Below are positions 24,660 to 40,013 of a stretch of DNA of 64,000 bases, one piece after another; the first letter of the stretch is position 1; each line of letters opens with the position of its first letter. The notes beneath the pieces are model-generated. The model had not been told where the DNA came from and did no database searches. It was given only the letters and a program-made list of their open reading frames with translations. Position numbers and translations under genes: made by a program. This stretch comes from Actinomucor elegans (lineage: Eukaryota > Mucoromycota > Mucoromycetes > Mucorales > Mucoraceae), in contig JAMSLZ010000008.1 of NCBI GenBank assembly GCA_026027325.1, positions 62,001 to 126,000 of the forward strand, read 5' to 3'.

Positions 24660-27600
24660 ATGAACACTACTACATCTAACACGCGTCGCGCCTCTTCTAC
24701 TCATACCGATAGTCTCGGTCTTACTGCCCCTCCTACCAATTCCTCTCGCGAAGGTTCAGCTGTCAAGGTCTCTGAAGAGATCCTCACCAATGTACCTCTT
24801 GTCGATGTCAAAAAAGTCCTTATTGTAGGTTCTGGCGGTCTCAGTATTGGTCAAGCTGGTGAATTTGATTATTCAGGTAAGAAATGATTCATATCGAATC
24901 AATTGAATGCCAGGCTGATTGTATTTTATAGGTTCTCAAGCCATTAAAGCCCTGAAAGAATCTGATATCAAAACCGTCCTGGTGAACCCCAATATTGCTA
25001 CTATTCAAACCTCTCACACCCTCGCCGATCAAGTTTATTTCCTACCAGTAACTTGTGAATACGTTTCAAACATCCTGGAAAAAGAACGTCCCGATGGTAT
25101 TCTTCTTACTTTTGGTGGCCAAACTGCCTTGAATTGCGGTATTGAACTTGATCGCTCCGGTATTTTAAAGAGATTGAATATTAAGGTACTTGGTACTCCT
25201 ATTCAAACTCTGATCACCTCTGAAGATCGTGATTTGTTCGTCAAAGCTCTTAATGGTAAGTCAGAATGAAAAAAAAAATTTTCGGGTGTCTGTTCTGGAT
25301 CAATCTCCGAGAGATCATCTATTTTTTTTTTTTTTTTTTTTTTAATACTGATAGGCTAATTTGTATTTCGCTATATAGAAATCGATATTCCTGTAGCTCA
25401 ATCTACTGCTGTAGATACTGTTGAAGAAGCTTTAAAGGCCGCTAGCGAGATTGGCTATCCTGTTATTGTTCGTTGTGCTTTTGCATTGGGCGGTCTTGGT
25501 TCAGGATTTGCCGATAATGAAGCCGAATTACGTACACTGGCCACTAAATCACTTACTCTCGTACCTCAACTTTTGGTCGAAAGATCCATGAAGGGTTGGA
25601 AAGAAGTTGAATATGAAGTCATGCGTGATTCTGCCAACAATTGTATTACTATTTGTAACATGGAAAACTTTGATCCCCTCGGTGTCCATACCGGTGAATC
25701 CATCGTTGTTGCTCCTTCTCAAACACTTAGTGATGAAGAATATCATATGCTTCGTACTGCTGCTATTAAGATTATTCGTCACTTGGGCGTCGTGGGTGAA
25801 TGTAACGTACAATATGCTCTTAATCCTCGCAGTTTGGAATACAGAGTCATTGAAGTAAATGCTCGTTTGAGTCGTTCTAGTGCTCTCGCTTCCAAGGCTA
25901 CTGGCTACCCTCTTGCTTTCATCGCTGCCAAGGTTGGTCTCGGCCATACTTTACCTAGTCTCCAAAATGCCGTTACTAAGAACACCACCGCTTGCTTCGA
26001 ACCTTCCCTTGATTATATTGTCACCAAGATTCCTCGTTGGGATCTTTCCAAATTCCAATATGTTGATCGTCACGTTGGTTCAGCTATGAAGTCCGTTGGT
26101 GAAGTGATGGCTGTTGGTCGTACCTTTGAGGAAAGTATGCAAAAGGCTATTCGTCAAGTAGATCCCTCTTTCTTAGGCTTTGAACCTCTTGCTCAACCCT
26201 TTGAAGATGTGGATGATGTGTTACGTAACCCTACCGATCAGCGTTTGTTTGCTCTTGCTCAAGTCATGTTGAACAAGGATAAGGCTATCCGAGACAAGTA
26301 CACTGTCGACCATCTCAACAAACTTACCAACATTGACAAGTGGTTCCTTTACAAGTTGCAAAAGATTGCCAACATTCAGCTGGATCTTGCTAAGCAAGTC
26401 AATGTACCTCTTGAGAAACTGCCTGTAGAATTATTGAAGAGCGCCAAAAAATCTGGTTTCTCTGATCTCAAGATCGCCAAGTTGATTAACGCTGAAGAAT
26501 TAACTGTACGCGCCCTTCGTAAGAGCCTCAACATCATTCCTAATGTCAAGCGTATTGATACTGTTGCTGCTGAATTCCCCGCTCACACCAATTATTTATA
26601 TACTACTTACAATGCATCCACCAATGATGTGACTTTTGATGATAAGGGTACTATGGTATTGGGCTCTGGTGTCTATCGTATTGGTTCTTCTGTCGAGTTT
26701 GATTGGTGCGGTGTCTCTTGTACTCGTGCCTTGCGTAGTATTGGTGAAAAGACCGTCATGGTCAACTACAATCCCGAGACTGTATCTACTGATTTTGATG
26801 AATGTGATCGTTTGTATTTCGAGGAATTGAGTTTCGAACGTGTAATGGATATTGCTGAATTGGAAAGCGCCAAGGGTGTCGTGGTCAGTGTTGGTGGCCA
26901 ACTGCCTCAAAACATTGCATTAAAGTTGCACGAAAATAAGATGAAAGTACTTGGTACTTCTCCACTAATGATTGATGCTGCTGAAGATCGCTTCCAATTC
27001 TCCAAGATGTTGGATAAGATTGGTGTTGATCAGCCTGCTTGGAAGGAATTGACTAGTGTCGAAGCTGCCTTTGCATTTGCTGAAGATGTTGGCTATCCTG
27101 TACTTGTTCGTCCTTCTTATGTTCTTTCTGGAGCTGCCATGAACGTCGCCTACACACCTGATGCTCTCAAACACAACTTGACTGATGCCACAAATGTTTC
27201 TCCTCTTCATCCTGTTGTTATTACCAAGTTTATTGAGAATGCTCAAGAGATCGATGTAGACTCAGTGGCTAGCAATGGCAAGCTCTTGCTGCATGCTGTT
27301 TCTGAACATGTTGAGAATGCAGGTGTCCATTCTGGTGATGCTAGTTTGATTTTGCCTCCTCGCGATCTTTCTCCTCAAACCATGGGTCGCCTTAAGGAAA
27401 TTGCTGAAAAGGTGGCTGAAGCTTTCCAAATCACTGGTCCTTTCAACATGCAGATCATCAAGCAAGACATACCTGGCCAAGCTGAACCCCTTCTCAAGGT
27501 CATTGAATGTAACTTGCGTGCCTCTCGTTCATTCCCTTTCGTCTCCAAGGTGCTTGGTGTAAACTTTATTGAAGTTGCTACACGCGCTTTGGCTCAAAAG

Positions 27601-28266
27601 AACGTGCCTGCTCCTATTGATTTGATGGCCAAAAAGTATGCATACCAAGCAATTAAGGTTCCTCAGTTCTCTTGGACTCGTCTTCAAGGCGCTGATCCTT
27701 TCTTGGGCGTAGAGATGGCATCGACTGGTGAAGTCGCCTGCTTTGGTAAAGATAAATATCAAGCCTTCTGGATAGCCATTCAATCCACTCAAAACTTCAG
27801 AATTCCTAAGCGCGGTGCTGGTGTTTTGATCGGTGGTGATCAAGTCACGGATAAGAAGGACTATATTCACATTGCTCAAGTATTCCATAATGATTTGGGT
27901 CACCCTATCTTTGTGCCTACTGAACAAGACAAGCTCTTTTTGGAAAAGGAAGCTAAAGTACCCTGTGTTTGCTTGCCAATTGCTTCTTGTGCCGAAGATA
28001 AGCGCGTATTGAACAAGCACTTTAGAGATAATCATATTGATTTCGTTGTTCATCTTGCCAAGATTCGTGCTCCTGATCAATTAGATGAAGGCTATGTGTG
28101 TCGTCGTGCTGCTGTCGACTTTGGTATTCCTTTGTTGAATGATTCCAAGGTCGCTGTCTTGTTCGTGGATTCTTGTGTTCGTCATAGAACCGATAAGCCA
28201 CATTCTGCTTCTGATATCCCTGACGAAGTAAAGAGCTGGAGCTACTATGTTGAAGCCAAGATCTAA
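24660..28266 (+). CDS. CPA2: Carbamoyl-phosphate synthase large subunit
   Basis: Three exons (24660-24876, 24932-25255, 25379-28266) give 1142 residues. Two homologous ATP-grasp halves are visible: the first with [26 protein letters not shown] and [19 protein letters not shown], the second with [27 protein letters not shown] and [17 protein letters not shown]-terminal MGS-like allosteric domain starts near residue 990. It makes carbamoyl phosphate from bicarbonate, ATP and glutamine-derived ammonia supplied by a separate small subunit. No dihydroorotase or aspartate transcarbamoylase is fused, so this is the arginine-pathway type rather than the pyrimidine (URA2/CAD) enzyme. The N-terminal 40 residues (Ser/Thr/Arg-rich) could be a weak mitochondrial presequence. 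The small subunit is not in this window. Intron 2 contains a run of 22 T. Codon use is strongly biased, as in highly expressed genes. Confidence 0.95.
25322..25343 (+). repeat. T22 homopolymer in CPSase intron 2
   Basis: Twenty-two T in a row about 35 bases before the 3' splice site, acting as an extreme polypyrimidine tract. Homopolymer length is uncertain in any assembly. Confidence 0.8.
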
Positions 28267-30277
28267 TCACCTGCATAGCAGTCATATAATAAGCATCACC
28301 AATCCTTTCCTGTAGATTTTTTTTAACAATATATAGATATTTATCACTCTTCGCTTTCCGTATTACTTTTAAATAAATATAAAATGACCATCATTTACAA
28401 GCAGGTTATATAAATGATTTTATGATAATCCAGTGAGGTTGAAGAATGAGTTGTTACTTCTATTATGGCATTTATTTATCAATAATACAATTAATATATT
28501 GCACCCTTCGTTAGTTGAGTATAAATGAAATATAATTCATACAAGTCGTATGTAATGATATACGGATCACTTCACCTAACTTGGTTAAACATTGTATTTT
28601 ATTAGCCCACCACATTCAGAATAAACTGCTAGATCTATTAAGCTTTTGTTGAATTCATAGCTACGAATTGTTTAATTCATCATTTATTCTGAAGTCATGC
28701 TTCAAGCTATTTATTAATGGTAATACGACATTGGGTGTTTTTAAATATGAATTTTAAGTAAACCAGGAGTCAAGTCGTTCATTCTGATCGCTACTTTTCT
28801 ACTATATTTACCAGTGATAGTACGGTATTCTTGAAAGGTAAAGCCACTTTCGCCTTCTATTGACAGATTTTGATATCCAAGATGGAGGTTTTTGGCTGGA
28901 CGGTTGATATATGCATCTTGATTCACAGTTTGATATGGCAGTTTCGAGCTATAATCTTGTTAGCTAGTGATATTTTGGTTGCACTGGGATGCAACAAAGT
29001 GAACAAATGGAATAGATGTTTTGATGGCATTACGATGAAATGAAATAATATGATGCTATGTAAAGACAATTTACTAACCAACTTCATAACTTTTTTTTTA
29101 CATATATTTCCGCATTTTCTTCTGTAATATGCACACTGTATTCCAACGAAAAAATAGTATTCAATAGATATATTTTCCTTAATTTGCACAAGTAATCAGA
29201 TACAATAACATTAACTCGAAATCAATGGAAAATTGTATACATATTTAGATCTAACTGTAAAGTCCATCATAAAATATGCACAATCCCAGATGTCTGGAAA
29301 CACTTTTCTTGCAAGTATGAAGAATAAAATAATATAACCTACTTTTTTAACTACGTCCGTTGAGCTTTTGGAAGTGAGTGAGATTTTAAGCGGATTGATA
29401 TTCGAAAACCATTTAAATGTATCCAACAGTAAAGAAGCTGAAGAAAAAAGAACATTTAAAATATTGAGGCAGACTGGATTGGCAGGCATTTTTTTTTTTT
29501 TTTTTTTTTGGTTAAGCAGAATCAAATGGGCGCCTAATTTAAATGAACTTTGGAAGAACAAGTATTTGTTACAATAGAAATAGATGTAAAAAGTAAATTA
29601 CCCTTTTTTTTTTGGCGTACGTGCACGCTTATAATGCAATGATCTTAAAACTCTCAATGCGGACCATGCTTTTTATTTAGGAATACTTTCATTATTAACT
29701 TGGTTACTATATTTTAATTAACTGAACAGAAGCGCAGAATTCTTTTAAAGGCTTCAAAGTGACAACACTACAAAAGTATGTTTACTTTCATCTTATTTCT
29801 CCTACCAAATATACATTAGTTACGGTGAATATAAGTCTACTACGGCATGTTTTAATTACTATGCGTGGCTTTTTTGTGACGGCTGTGGTTGCTATGGTCA
29901 CTTGTATTATTTGATCGATGCTATAGTGTATCTGGGGACTATGTCGATCAATATAAGTAGCTTGTGTAGTCGTTTAAAAGCCTTTAGTTGATTCGGGTGT
30001 AATGTAGCACTGATTGCCTCATTGAGATATGCAACCACTGTTGACAAACTAGCTTCGCTCCAAGTGTGATCATTTAGCAAATTTCCACGCTGCTCTCGTG
30101 CATTTGTTTGCTATATCCAATCAATCGCATTGATTTGAAACTCGCTGTATCTAACCCATATTTGGCCAAACAATCGGCAGGCAGGCAGTTTTATTTTCCT
30201 TATTCCAGTGAAATAAGCTTCCCTAAGCAATCTAACCAACAACTGCCAATATACGATAATATTCATAATAAAAAAAA
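28267..30277. other. Intergenic, no supported gene
   Basis: About 2.0 kb between two plus-strand genes. It contains a T21 run (29489-29509) and a minus-strand frame at 28741-28926 whose 61 residues look somewhat protein-like but match nothing I recognise. No RNA gene seen. Confidence 0.55.
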
Positions 30278-31839
30278 ATGGTATCTGCGGCAACAGCAGC
30301 AACAGTGGCGGCAGTATTGAAGAAACCAGTGGCAGAAGACGATTTCGAATCGCAACAGAAGCGTAATGTTCGTCAACCTGAAATGTGCGTTGATTACCTT
30401 TCTTACAAATTCGATGAAATGGACTTGGCTGCTTCTTGGAGAGTCATGACAAAACAAAAAAAGGATGTTGTTGATGGTATACGCTTGGAGAATGCTTCTT
30501 GGAGAACTTGGGCAAAGCAAAGGAATAATTTAAAAACCATTAGTCCTCAGACTTTGAATTGGTAAATTACATTAAAAAGACCAGGGTACTTTATACTCAT
30601 AAACGATTTTATAGGTTGAAAGATAGTGATGTTACTTGGCTATACGGCCCTTTACATACTGTTATCCGTACAGAAGAAGACCCTTTCTTGACACCTAGAA
30701 AATCGACGGCCGAAGAAACCTTGGGCTTAATGTTACCCTTAAAGAACCAAAAACCTGAGAAAAAGCCTGTACTAAAATCAGCCTTGAAAAAGGTGACTAC
30801 CGTAGACCTCTTGAAGCGATCAGCTACAGAATTGTCATCATTGAACCCATTAAATGAAACTGCTTCTTTGGAACAAAAACCAAAACATCATCGTAAGATT
30901 TCCATATCTGAAGTTAATAACCAGCTTCACGCTATTTCGCCTGAAGTGCTTGCAACGCACCGTCAACCTAGGCTGAGATTCAACCATGAAGTGGAACAAT
31001 GTATTGCATTAACTGATGAAGAAAGAGACCATGAAGATATCGAAGAACAGGGCGAAGAACGATTGGCTGAACACGACGACAGTAGTGAAGGCGATGAAGA
31101 CACAGATCAAATCATCACTACACATGTCACTTATGCTGGATCTTATAGTGACTATACAAGCCCGTTCTCGCACAGAAAATCGATCAAGAAGATTGCTCCA
31201 GCTCGACTCAAGAAATCGCAATCAGATGGAGATACAGATGATGTATCTTCTATTTCTTCAACTTCAACAGCATCTTCTGTTGGTTGCATTACTAGATCTC
31301 CTGTAGCCACTTCACCATTTGTATTTGATCAAGATGATGATGAGCTATCTGCTGGTTTAGAAGAAGAGGAAGAAGAGGATGAGGATGAAGAAGAAGAAGA
31401 AGACTCGGAAGATGACGCATGTCATATCACACAATCCTTCTATAATCGGCCCACACCAGGCCAATCTCTTCGAGAACAAGAATCTGTAACAATACAACGT
31501 CCTATTATACAGACAGTACGGTCATCCTCCTCGTCAAATTCCATAACACAGCCTTACAAGGAAAAGTCAAACGTAGCAGAACCCGCTTTAGTGACTATGC
31601 ATCAAACTGCTACAGATATTCAGTCTACGAAAAACTCGACTCTATTCAATAATATCGCTACTTGGGCAGCCTCTTACTTATGGCCTAATGAAAGCTCAAA
31701 TAATACCATTAGTAGAACGTCGTCTCCATTTCCTCAACCTTCTTCTTCTACATCCATCATTCCTTCAAAATCTAGTTCAGCTATTCCTATAGAAAGACCA
31801 TTTGCTCATCCTACTTCATCCAATTCATCCAGCTTATAG
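30278..31839 (+). CDS. Reg1-like PP1 regulatory subunit (DUF1752)
   Basis: Two exons (30278-30561, 30615-31839) give 502 residues. Residues about 37-110 form the DUF1752 block shared by Reg1/Reg2 and AreA-type proteins: CVDYLSYKFDEMDLAASWR, RLENASWRTWAKQRNNLKT and LKDSDVTWLYGPL. Near residue 217 is RLRFNHEVEQCIAL, the segment that in Reg1 carries the RVxF-type docking site for protein phosphatase 1 (Glc7); here it has Leu in the hydrophobic position. The rest is disordered: Ser-rich blocks, a long acidic run (EEEEEEDEDEEEEEDSEDD) and a Ser/Pro tail. In yeast, Reg1 directs PP1 to Snf1 in glucose repression. The same role here is inference from these two conserved blocks. Confidence 0.82.
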
Positions 31840-33605
31840 ACTTTTAAATTATTTTGTTATATTATTCACATCCTTTTATTCGGTTCACAGAAAAACCACA
31901 TTTTATCTCATTTTAGAAAGAAAAAAAGGAAAGGAAAATGCTCTCTTCTTTTTTATATAGTTCTTTTTTTTTTGCTAAAAGAAACCTCATGTACAACAGT
32001 AAATTAACCTATTAAACCTGTCATTTTGATTTGTTTCATGCCAGTAAGCAATATAAAGCTTCCAGACTTTGGAAGCAACAATTCAGTATTTGCTTCAAGC
32101 TATGGCATGCCATTGACTGGTTGTGATGGAATGTTGGATTAAAAAAACTCATAAAAACTGAGCCTTTATTATTGACCTTATGGAACGTGCGGTGATCTTG
32201 CACCTTGATGATCTGCGCAATTCTAACAAAAAAAAAACATTTCAGGCTCAAGGATAGAAAGGAAAGAGGAGACGATTGATAAATGAAATGATATATATCT
32301 TTAAAGAGTGGAGTAGGTTCGCGTTAGGAAAAGAGAAACGAAAAAGGACAAAGAGGAGATGTAGGTGGAGAAAGCAAGTGTTAGAGTTCGTCCAGATGGT
32401 ATAGTATCGGTTCCAGCCGTGTCCATTGAGGTTGATGGCATTGCATGGAGGTTTTTTTTTTGGTAGGTCATTGAGGATATGAGGACTCTTGCCCTAATGA
32501 TACGGCATCCTTGGTGTTGGCACAAAATGTGAAAGTATACCGTGCTCATAACAACAGTGTAGGCAAGGTCCACCGATAATATTTCTCACTACTATACATC
32601 GTAAATAGCAAAAGAGTTCGCATGTATTATACAATTTTTACACAGGAAGGTGTATTTGGCAAACGTCTTTCTCATTAAAAGTATTCTCGATACGGAATTG
32701 GGCTCAAATAGTCAAGTCATTGCGTCTACACAAATTTTGACCACTCATGGTATTGAGACAGAGATATTCTGGTAATGATGGCAAGTATCAATAATATTGA
32801 ATCTAAACTTTTTGTATTTTCCATTCGTAGACCCTCTTAGAAGATACACCTCATACTACTTTGCCTCCATCAGGGAGTTGAATAAGTATTATTGATTCGA
32901 ATACAAATCAGGATATACAACGCACACGGCTCACCTACTCTAACTTGTAAAAAAAAAATAAAAAATAAAAAATAAAAAAAGAGACAATGAGAAGCACTCC
33001 GCTGTTTATTAGATAAAACAGTTATACATGTCTACATTCTACAGTTGTTGAAGATAACGTAGCATTCCTAATAAGCATCACCAATGATAGTACCAACGAC
33101 AGATTGTAAGAAATGTCTTATTTTTCAAAAACAGATAGACAATTGACAAAGGCCACAAGAGTTCTATCGAAAAGGGATTTGCTAATTAGCCAACAACATT
33201 AAAAATTAAGAGTACAAGGGAATGGTCTGAAACTGATGAAACTGATCCAAGCTCGAAGCAATACACCCGTAAGGAAGGACTCAGTACACCCTTTAAGAAA
33301 GACGATGCGATCTAAAAGGCCTCAAACACCGTTAACCTGTAACTGGCTATTCAATGTTATTGACACCAGTAGCATAACTGCTCCTATGGTACACTATACA
33401 AACAAATATATAACATAATTACACTTATCTTAAATGATTTGCTTGATTGAATTAATCTCATTTGAAAAATATAGTAGTTACACCAGCCGCAGTGGACTAG
33501 CGTGACTTTTATTGAGACTGTCCTTTGATTTTTTTTAACGCAAACTTGATATTTTTTTTCGGTCTCAAGAATTCTTTTTAACGATTATATAGATCTAATC
33601 ATACC
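31840..33605. other. Intergenic, no supported gene
   Basis: About 1.8 kb between the Reg1-like gene and Prp43. Short frames on both strands (32036-32251, 32301-32573, 33236-33418) lack family character. A short plus-strand frame ending near 32775 reads somewhat like protein but is not recognisable. An A-rich AATAAAAAAT-type tract lies near 32948-32980. Confidence 0.55.
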
Positions 33606-36013
<2,408 letters not shown>

Positions 36014-36243
36014 AACACTCCATCTTTCATTTACATTTTGCACTTTACCTTTTTTTTATCTTTTCGATTCAGCATATTTTTTCTTTTTCTTTTTTTACTT
36101 TTAGAATGCATTCGTCTTTAATATAATATACTATGAGTAAAGAATACTTGATCTATAATACTTGATTTATATTTTTGGGTTGCAGTTCTCATTTTACGTG
36201 TACTATGTACAAACGCTATCTATTCTAATCAGAACAGATGTTT

Positions 36244-36310
36244 TCTCAGTCGATTTCGGCCCAATGTCATATCTGATTATATGCATATATTCAGAACGAA
36301 CTTTTGTACT
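36244..36310 (+). repeat. Dispersed repeat, copy 7
   Basis: CTCAGTCGATTTCGG, then CCAATGTCATATCTGATTA, TATTCAGAACGAA and a diverged right end. Beyond it, TTAAAATAAGAAAATT at 36364 and CCCTGGAATAG at 36401 resemble the sequence that follows copy 3, so the element may be 150 bp or longer. Confidence 0.65.
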
Positions 36311-37179
36311 TGTTGGAACCACCATTTAGCTGGAACAAAATGATCAAATATAGGCTTAAGTGCTTAAAATAAGAAAATTAGTCACTTTGAAAAAATGTTG
36401 CCCTGGAATAGCCACGTGGAGGTTGGTCTCTTCATTCCTAAAATGAAAGCTAATCTTTTGGTAACGAACTCCCGGGGGCCAATACGCATTCCGAAACATA
36501 CAGTGATGTATCTACTGATTGACTGTTAATTATAGGAAATATGAGATTAAACGGTTGGTGGAAAAAAAAAGTGTTCGTCATCATCATATCCTATTATCAA
36601 ACCATATATTTTAAACCTGTTACTATGAAATAAATAACTGTGCTAATTCCACATCGCTTATCTTACTAGACTTGGCTACTAATCAATGAAATTACAATAT
36701 TTTAGCAAGCATTAATCTAATTAATTGGCGAGAAAATTTTAAGCACTCACTGTAAAAATGTATACATATTGAAATCTGTAAAATCTATAATTCTTTAAGT
36801 ATTGCTGTTTTCACAAGATAATAATAATAGCTATGTATACAGAGTATTATATGTGTATTTCATTACCACTAAGTTGTACTCTCGGTTCTTATCAGCTGGC
36901 GAAATTTAACTTTATTATTATTTAGACTTGCTCAAAAGTATAATAATTTTTGATGTGCTTTTTTAATCCGTTTTTTAATAGAAAAAAACACAATTGATAT
37001 GTAAAAACAGTATTAGCAAAACTTGTGCAAGAATATTAAGTTTCCAATTGAAGATGTAAAGATCAACCCTTGAATTCACTCTAGTAGCGTTTTCAAGTCT
37101 TCATAGGACATTATACTGTCTGAATTGAAATAAACAAAAATGTCTACATGCACCTTCACTGGAAGTGAAAAAGAAAAAA

Positions 37180-37251
37180 TGCCTCCACGCTGGATTGAAC
37201 AACGGACCTCTTGTTTACAAGACAAGCGCTCTACCACTGAGCTATAAAGGC
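37180..37251 (-). tRNA. tRNA-Thr (anticodon UGU)
   Basis: A 72-nt cloverleaf on the minus strand. Acceptor GCCTTTA pairs with TGGAGGC (with G-U pairs), the D arm is GCTC-AGTGGTA-GAGC, the anticodon arm CTTGT-CTTGTAA-ACAAG reads UGU (Thr), and the T arm is CGTTG-TTCAATC-CAGCG, with discriminator A. There is no intron. A T6 run follows immediately as a Pol III terminator. The internal A and B boxes are intact. Confidence 0.93.
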
Positions 37252-37955
37252 TAACATGCTGAAATTAAATAATAAAATATTATGATTCAATAAAGTTACT
37301 TTTTTCCAGCCAATCAAATGCGTTTATTTAGAATTATTGATTCCGATTTAGTCGCCATCTAAAAAAGTCAATTGGCATTGGGTGGCGGTAACAGAAAATA
37401 GATAAGCGGTATGACGCGCAAACCACATAATCTATATTTCAAGTTGTTGACAATTTCTTTGTCATCCTTCACATTTAAACCGTCAATCACGCTAAAAATG
37501 AATTATTGCATCAAGATTACTTCAATTTAATATTCTTAGTTTAGTTTACTTTAGTGCATTAGTCGGGTTTGTGATCTTATGCTTTCGCATTGAAGTGAAA
37601 TGGCAACACTTTCCTCTGGTTCCTTAATAAACGCATTGATTGAATGATACCGCTTTTTTTTTTTTTTAGTATTACCAGTAATTCAAAGACAATGCTCTTT
37701 AATTGAAGATGGTAGCTTTGATAATAGTAATAAAAAAAGCTCTAGGGCTAAATCGAAATAGAATTGTAACTTAGCCATCCTCTTATTAGTTGCTTGCTAC
37801 TGATAAAATATACTCTCACTTTATTGATAATGGAAATATTTATTTAGAAATATAGAGAACTAGTGGGTTTGTAGCTATTAAAGAATTAGGTTGACATTAC
37901 TCGAAACGATATGATTAAATGATATAATGAAAGAATGAATGATTAAATGGTAAAT

Positions 37956-40013
37956 TTATACAATGCAGGCACTATGATGACTTAGTACGCGCTCGATTTG
38001 ACTATTGTCCTTTTCGTCAACAGTCGGCTCAAAGTTTAACTTCTCGTCGTGAACTTCTGCATCAGCCAATTGAGGATTGTTTTTGATGTAGAGTTCGGGC
38101 ATATGCTTTTTTTCAAAGGTTCTTCTCCATGTTGTACCCCGTAAATAGCATGCAATCACAAGTCCTCCGTTTAGCACACCAGCGATCGCCAAGATCGTAA
38201 ACATGATACCGTTTCCTAGAGCATTTACTGCTGTACTAGAGAATACAGTTGTGATAGCGGCAAAGATACAACGAACACAACTGTTTACACCAACTGCAGT
38301 TGCTGAATAACCTATTTAAAGATAACTGTTAAAAAATGAGCCTTCAAAGTTTGCCAGTATATTCTTACCTGGCTTAGAGTCAACAAGATATACTGAAGTT
38401 GGAGTAAAAGCCCACATTTGACCTAAAGAATCTAATAAAAGAAGATACTTTCAGTATAAAGTCATCTACTAGAAGATCACAGGTGTAGCACTTACATATA
38501 AAAAGGCCAATGAGGGGCGCGTACACACCTACTGATTTCTCTGTACTCCATCCATAGATCAAATAACCCGCAGGCATCAAGAAAAATGAAGGAACCGCTG
38601 CTTGCAATCTCATTTCCGATACAATTTTTTCTCCGTTCATACTCTTCTTTGATAGTTTCTTGAGAACATAATCTGAATGTTGTCCGCTTAGAATAGAACC
38701 AATCATGAAACCAGCGCCTAAAGAGAGATAGCAGAGACCAGTCTGCCATTCAGTATAACCATATATTTGCTTGAAAGTTTCTGTAATAGTGGGATTCTTT
38801 TTGTAAAGAGATAAGTATGATAGGGATAATTATAAAATATAATTCATGTTACCAAGATATACAAACTTGCAAAGATGACACTATTGAATATGATCAAGAG
38901 GATAACGTTTGGGTCATATAGCATCGTGATCATTGGTGCAAAACTGATAGCTAGCGTGGAAAGAAATGATACTGGAGCGGGTGATGAACTGTAAACTGTA
39001 GCACTTGTTAAGGATAAGTTATCGTCTGCTTTAGGCGATACTGGTCTTTGCTTTCTCAATGTTTCTGGTAGAAATATGGCGGTAAGGATGAGCAAAATAC
39101 CGCATAAAATGGCAGTAAAATAGAAGGTAGATCTCCAATTCAAGTATTCACACAAGAAACCTATAGATCATTAATGATTATTCTACGTTTAGCCATTCCA
39201 TGTACTACCTCCGATTGTGGGACCTGAGAAAGTCAAGAAGAATACAATTAGAACAAGTATATCAGATTTTGGTAACAAGGCTTACCGATGACAGGACCAA
39301 GTAATGGGCCACTAAGCAAAGATGTATTAGATGTAGTTGGCTATTATTATATATCAACTTACGTGTAAAAGATACCATATGCTTTTCCTCTCACTTCTAC
39401 AGGAATTGTGTCTGCAATTACTCCAGCGCCCAGAGTCAAGCCAGCATTGCATCCAAATGATTGAATCGCGCGAAACACAACAAGCATTCCTACATTAGTA
39501 GAAAGAGCACTAATCACAGAGCTTATCACGCTAATGATACCACTAAAGATGTACATTCTTTTTCTACCATACGTATCACTAAGTGCGGCCCAAAAGAGAG
39601 GCTATATATTGTGTGTTAGAATCAATTTTTGACACAGATCAAAAACTTACAGATATACCCATAAAAACAACGAATGCAGATATAGTACCATTGACAGCAG
39701 ATGTAGTGGTGTTCAGGTCTTTAGCAACTGCTAGTAAACCCGGCATATACATCATAGAACTCATGGGTCCAGCAATGCCACCCAGGGCAACTAATAAAAT
39801 AATAAAGTCCTTTTTACGCTGAGAATAAGCATTGGGGTCGTCTGAGGCATAGATATCGCCAATGATATATTGATACCATTTCGATCTCTGCTGGGGATCG
39901 ATTTGCGTTAGGAAATGTGTTGCTGTAGTAGATGGAGAGTCTATTTTATCAGATTTATTTCCTGGCTCGGGGTCAAGATGCGGCATGACTGGCTGATCAG
40001 TTAAATGGCTCAT
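37956..40013 (-). CDS. MFS transporter, DHA1-like (12 TM)
   Basis: Eight exons (39651-40013, 39363-39601, 39286-39311, 39209-39223, 38853-39160, 38496-38796, 38369-38431, 37956-38311) give 556 residues. Two exons are only 26 and 15 nt, yet both keep the frame and together spell the conserved GPLLGPVIGPTIGGFL segment of TM5. A hydrophilic N-terminus of about 65 residues precedes TM1 (FIILLVALGGIAGP). The loop 2-3 signature reads ALSDTYGRKRMYIFSG, followed by FRAIQSFGCNAG in TM4. A central loop rich in Ser/Lys separates the two six-helix halves. The C-terminus is acidic. This is the drug:H+ antiporter-1 group (Qdr/Dtr1/Tpo-like), exporting drugs, polyamines or small acids at the plasma membrane. 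The substrate cannot be told from sequence. Confidence 0.92.

Larger units (their letters stand above)
36014..37955. other. Intergenic with repeat copy 7 and a tRNA
   Basis: About 1.9 kb between the convergent ends of Prp43 and the MFS gene. It holds repeat copy 7 (36244) and the tRNA-Thr (37180-37251). Apart from these I see only AT-rich DNA and T-runs. Confidence 0.6.

Noticed and set aside
27529..28080. Minus-strand frame of 183 residues
   Set aside because: Antisense shadow of the CPSase large subunit, produced by its biased codon use.
28741..28926. Minus-strand frame of 61 residues in the CPSase-Reg1 spacer
   Set aside because: Composition is somewhat protein-like, but there is no recognisable motif, no good splice partner and stops in all frames upstream.
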